From assembly GCA_024752435.1 (NCBI GenBank), contig CP103028.1, positions 248,001 to 312,000 on the forward strand: 64,000 nucleotides of DNA, written 5' to 3'. This DNA is from Allantophomopsis cytisporea. Its lineage: Eukaryota > Ascomycota > Leotiomycetes > Phacidiales > Phacidiaceae. The notes under the pieces were generated by a model, which saw nothing but the letters and a program-made list of their open reading frames with translations, was not told where the DNA came from and did not search any database. A program made the translations under genes and the position numbers. Below are positions 60,467 to 64,000 of this stretch, in pieces. Position 1 is the first letter of the stretch. Each line of letters begins with the position of its first letter.

Positions 60467-61542
60467 GTCGCAAACCAGGCAAGCTCAATACAGAGCTTTA
60501 AACGGACTCTAACGGCGGAAGTGAGCGAAATGGTGTTCTCTAAGATCGCGTAGGCCGTTTGTTAAATTGGGAAAACAATAACAAAAATATTTTCAAAGGC
60601 ACAACAACATATTTCAGGATTGTTTGCCGGAGAGGATGGTTCTGGAGGCTGCGCCAAAGCTCTCGCTCAGTGTTTGGATGACGAAGGCTACAGTTTTTGG
60701 TGGTGCAGCTCTCTACCTTAGAAAACAGGCGAGCGGGAAAGATCTAGCTTAAGGGAGGTAGACACTGGTAGAGTACATATGAAGGGCCCGCGTGCAGGGG
60801 TCGCATTCCCTTGGCACATGTCAGCGAATGCATGTCATGTCAAGCGTCATGATTCAGCAGATCAAGGACTTTTGGATAAGGTAAGCCAGAATAATACCCG
60901 CTTTGTCTTGTGTATAGAGTATCATATATATATGCTCTACTTCATGTATGAACAGCATATCAAGTTGTAATAATCATATTCCCACTCTGTACTGCTTTAG
61001 TTGGGTAGACATATCGAAAGATAAATCATATCACAATCACAATCACAGTCACAATCATGAGAAATTCAACTCCATGTCATTCTTCTTAGAAATCATTACT
61101 CCGTCTATAAACATCAATAACCCACTCCACTTCACACCGTAATAACCTAGCATTTCCACCTCCACATACTGCCGGAACGCCAGAAAGTGACCATAAATAT
61201 GTCCCTGTCACTTACGACTAATATTTACGCCCCCTAAAGCAGAATTCATAAGTGAGAAGAGCAAAAAAACAGAAAAACGAAGACGCAAAAAGTCAGTAAG
61301 CAAAACGCCATGAGCATAGTACGCCACCCCATCCGAAGGCGACCTCGCTATGCAATGATAAAAAAAAAGAGGAAAACCGGGCAAATCTGTTGCAGCCATA
61401 GACCGAACGAAAGCCGAGAAAGACATCATGAAAGATGCTGAGGATGCACAAGGCAAACCAGTTCGCTAGAAGAAGAAGTATGGCGGGCTTCTCTGTTGGA
61501 TGAGAAACGTATTGCTCAACATCGTCCCTTTGGACGCTCAAC
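60467..61542. other. Spacer with a small 6-bp repeat
   Basis: 1.1 kb between the UBA/UIM gene's promoter and the CDC34 3' end. Contains (TCACAA)4 at 61031-61057 with one changed base. No gene. Confidence 0.5.
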
Positions 61543-62364
61543 TCATTGCTCAGCATCGTCCTCCGCACTCTCTTCCTCATCGTCTTCCTCATCGAATTCA
61601 TTCATATCAGCATCGGAATCACTACCGCCGAAATCCTCCTCGTCGGATGCAGCCCAGAAGTCATCATCATCCATAATCTTACTCTGCGGCGCCTCCTCCT
61701 CACCAGTAGGCATGGTGAAGCCCGCAGGGATATCAGCCTTCGATCTCTCCACATCCTGCTTGACTCGCTCGATGAAGGCCGGTCTGTCGTCGCGGTACAT
61801 GACTGATGCATCGACGTTCGCAGGCGAATTAATTTCCGCATTGTCGAGGAGGAGAAGTACAGAGAGGAGGACAGAGCGCACTCCCTGCAGCGGTGACCAG
61901 CGCTCCTCGGCTACCTCGCCAGCCATCACGTCATCTCCCGGTGGATGCAGGATGGAAATGCAGACTCGACCGTCGGCGTAGATATTAGGGTGGTAGAGGG
62001 GTTTGGTGAAGCGGAAAGATGGTGGCGAGTAAGGGTAGGAGTTTGAGAATGTCATTTCGGCCTATATTGCGTCAGAAGGTAAATCACAGTCTACGCAGAG
62101 GAGATAGACTCACCTTAAGATAACCACCGTGGTAGGGGCTATCTGGGGTCATTACCATAAGGCCGATATCCCAGCGGAATACCGAATCATCTCTCATCTG
62201 AAGTACCGAATGTCAGCAGCGATTCAGCGAAAGAAATCTTCGAGATACGATATAGTGATGGTGTGTAGGGTGGATTTGCATACATCGATGTTGCACCATG
62301 GTTCTTTGGCCAAATCCTTGTACTCGGTCATAAGACGCTGAGTAGCAGCTCCGACGGAGGACAT
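61543..62364 (-). CDS. CDC34: Ubiquitin-conjugating enzyme E2, Cdc34/Ubc3 type
   Basis: E2 of SCF cullin-RING ligases, needed for the G1/S transition. Exons 62284-62364, 62114-62197 and 61543-62061 encode 227 residues. Splicing gives MSSVGAATQRLMTEYKDLAK, FRWDIGLMVMTPDSPYHGGY and LKAEMTFSNSYPYSPPSFRF. Catalytic Cys89 lies in DGRVCISILHPPGDD, followed by the acidic-loop insertion (DDVMAGEVAEERWSP) that sets Cdc34-type enzymes apart. The C-terminus is a long acidic tail (DDDDFWAASDEEDFGGSDSD onwards, many Asp/Glu), which in Cdc34 binds the basic canyon of the cullin. All residues for activity are present. Confidence 0.96.
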
Positions 62365-63818
62365 GTTGGTTCGAATAGGGCTCTAAAGCGGGGAGAACGA
62401 AGAAGTAGACAGGCTTTGAGGTGTGTGTTGAAGATGTCGAGGCGAACTATCCTTAAAGTTGCGCGTGGGCGAATGGTAATACGAAATGGGAGATGGATGT
62501 ATGTTTTCGGTATCGACCCTGAGACCCTGTTGACGTAGAAGAAAGGTGGTGAAAGAAAGATGCGTAAGAGGGCAGAACAAGTAGTTGAAAGAGAGGATCG
62601 TATGACAGTAGTAGTATGAGCGTCGAAGAAGGAAGAAGTGTCGAGGAGGATTGGGAGAAGTGGAAATTGTTCGAGGTCAGATGGTGAAAGTGAACGATTT
62701 GTGAGACGAAGATGGGCGACGGCCATGGGCAATACCTTACTCTACCCAAGATTGCACGGTCATGTTCCGCTGCCGCAACAAAGTGAGCGACATCCGACAC
62801 TATTTCTGCTGGTAGCGGGTGCGGACAAGGCTGTGGCTTATCGGAGAAGGCGACGGAGATCGGACGAGTCAAGTAGCGAATAGAAGAGCGAAACACCAGC
62901 CAAACAAACTCAAGTGCCAAGTATGTGAGTGAGTAAGACTCCGTGGACCCCAACAAGAAAAAGAATACAGTAGCACCATGTAAGAACAGCCTTGTGGCCC
63001 GAAACGCCTGGACGAGTGACAACAAGTCATTCTGTCTTAGAGTTGCACCTAGAACAAGGGGGAAGCATCGTTGCGGACGAGAAAGGTGCAACGGAAAGAC
63101 TATTACCACCACACACTGGTAGAACACACTTGCTTGAGAGCAGCCATCTACCTCACGACAAAGTTTATTCGGATTATCAAGAGCACGTGACCAGCCTGAA
63201 ATTCAAGTTGAGCAGATTAGCCATAATTAATGATGTGCCCGCCATTCGATAAAAATTATTGTGACGCTGCTGATATATTACCTGTGCTGTCAACTTGATT
63301 CAGGATGTGTCATGATGAGTGTATTGGTGGTGCACGGTGAATAATTATTAGTTTTTCCTTAACGATTTAATGCTTCACTCCGGAATGCTGGGAAACGCTA
63401 GTTAAGTAAAATATTGATGCTACAACAATAGCAATAATATTATTCAGGTGGCATTGAAATCCAACAGTGCTGGTAGTGTCAACAAGAACGGTTCGTTCCC
63501 AAGTAGCCAAGACAAAGTACAGTCACCAGCTTCCAATCTGACAGCAGCAAAATCGTTCATACATAATGTATCACACCATTTCACGGGAAACTAACAAACT
63601 TCCTACTAAACTTAACGTCGATAAACTCAATTTACCATCACTTCAAACCTCAGGATATCTCTGAAGCACATTTAAGGATCCAGTCCACACCCAGTAACAT
63701 AAGACAACCCCTACTCCGAACAACCCAATGAGGCGAATATTCTACAAGGACCCAAGTATAATATCAAACTCCTAACCCCCCATGCCGATCTCCACAATAA
63801 CTATCCAATTCACACCCA
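62365..63818. other. CDC34 upstream region and spacer
   Basis: 1.45 kb. Read on the CDC34 strand, the first 700 bp are pyrimidine-rich and contain a 224-codon open frame (62453-63127) with no protein-like features, probably promoter and 5' leader. No other gene seen. Confidence 0.5.
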
Positions 63819-64000
63819 TCAGGCTCTCACATTCTCTTTGTCCAACTCCATCATCTTCCTTCTCTGCTCAATTCTCGCCTTCGCCGCCGCCGCCCGCTCA
63901 GGCGGCAGATTACTCTTGGCCTTCGTACTTGTCATGCTCGCCTCCTTCTCAGGCACATTAAGAGTTGGCGGATTATTGGTGATCTCATTGAGGGCAGATT
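63819..64000 (-). CDS. C-terminal end of an unidentified gene (cut by window edge)
   Basis: An open frame enters from the right edge and ends at a TGA at 63819-63821, giving the last 60 residues. It is polar and charged, with a run of four Ala and KARIEQRRKMMELDKENVRA, a likely charged helix at the very end. The reading frame was chosen as the only one of the three without an early stop. I do not recognise the family. Confidence 0.5.
   Translation of the reverse strand, partial: SALNEITNNPPTLNVPEKEASMTSTKAKSNLPPERAAAAKARIEQRRKMMELDKENVRA

Noticed and set aside
62453..63127. 224-codon frame on the minus strand upstream of CDC34
   Set aside because: Pyrimidine-rich, no domain, repeated Phe/Ser/Leu runs; it is better explained as promoter and 5' leader of CDC34.
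1..64000. CRISPR arrays, prophage or bacterial-style operons
   Set aside because: The DNA is clearly fungal nuclear sequence; no spaced direct-repeat arrays were seen.

Overview
The window looks like a gene-dense stretch of nuclear chromosome from a filamentous ascomycete (Pezizomycotina). The evidence is short introns (about 45-130 bp) with GT..AG ends and CTAAC-type branch sites, a dispersed single 5S rRNA gene of Neurospora type, and fungus-specific families (HET, Zn(II)2Cys6, BTB, FTA4, STAND N-domain, DUF6594). Moderate GC and the mix of families would suit a leotiomycete, but that is inference. I rebuilt the exon structures by hand; in every full model listed as a CDS the exon lengths sum to a multiple of three.

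Layout. 0-9 kb: an MFS transporter cut by the window edge, a long sparse spacer, a small secreted Cys-rich protein with a phospholipase-A2-like CxxHDxC motif, and a 2OG-oxygenase-like protein that seems to have lost its metal ligand. 10-17 kb: housekeeping block with a GNAT acetyltransferase, ubiquitin-conjugating enzyme UBC1 head to head with proteasome ATPase RPT2, and cyclin H. 17-28 kb: a BTB protein, AP-2 mu, a Gfo/Idh/MocA oxidoreductase convergent with a lipid-droplet hydrolase, and a small conserved hydrophilic protein. 30-39 kb: an intronless DHA1-type MFS transporter, 5 kb with no recognisable gene, a HET-domain protein and a tRNA-Ala(AGC). 40-46 kb: complex I NDUFB3 head to head with the deadenylase POP2, a Rossmann-fold protein, and kinetochore subunit FTA4. 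47-54 kb: an accessory zone with a decayed STAND-type gene, a Zn(II)2Cys6 regulator and a DUF6594 remnant. 54-64 kb: a Dal5-family permease whose unusually large last intron holds a 5S rRNA gene on the opposite strand, a UBA+UIM protein resembling an inactive deubiquitinase, CDC34, and the C-terminus of one more gene.

How they fit together: most genes are unrelated housekeeping functions. Four of them (UBC1, RPT2, the UBA/UIM protein, CDC34) belong to the ubiquitin-proteasome pathway, but only UBC1 and RPT2 share an intergenic region. HET, the STAND fragment and BTB are typical of fungal self/non-self or fast-evolving gene sets. No CRISPR array, prophage, intact transposon or biosynthetic cluster was seen. 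The most unusual features are the 5S gene nested in a protein-coding intron and the apparently catalytically dead versions of two enzyme families.
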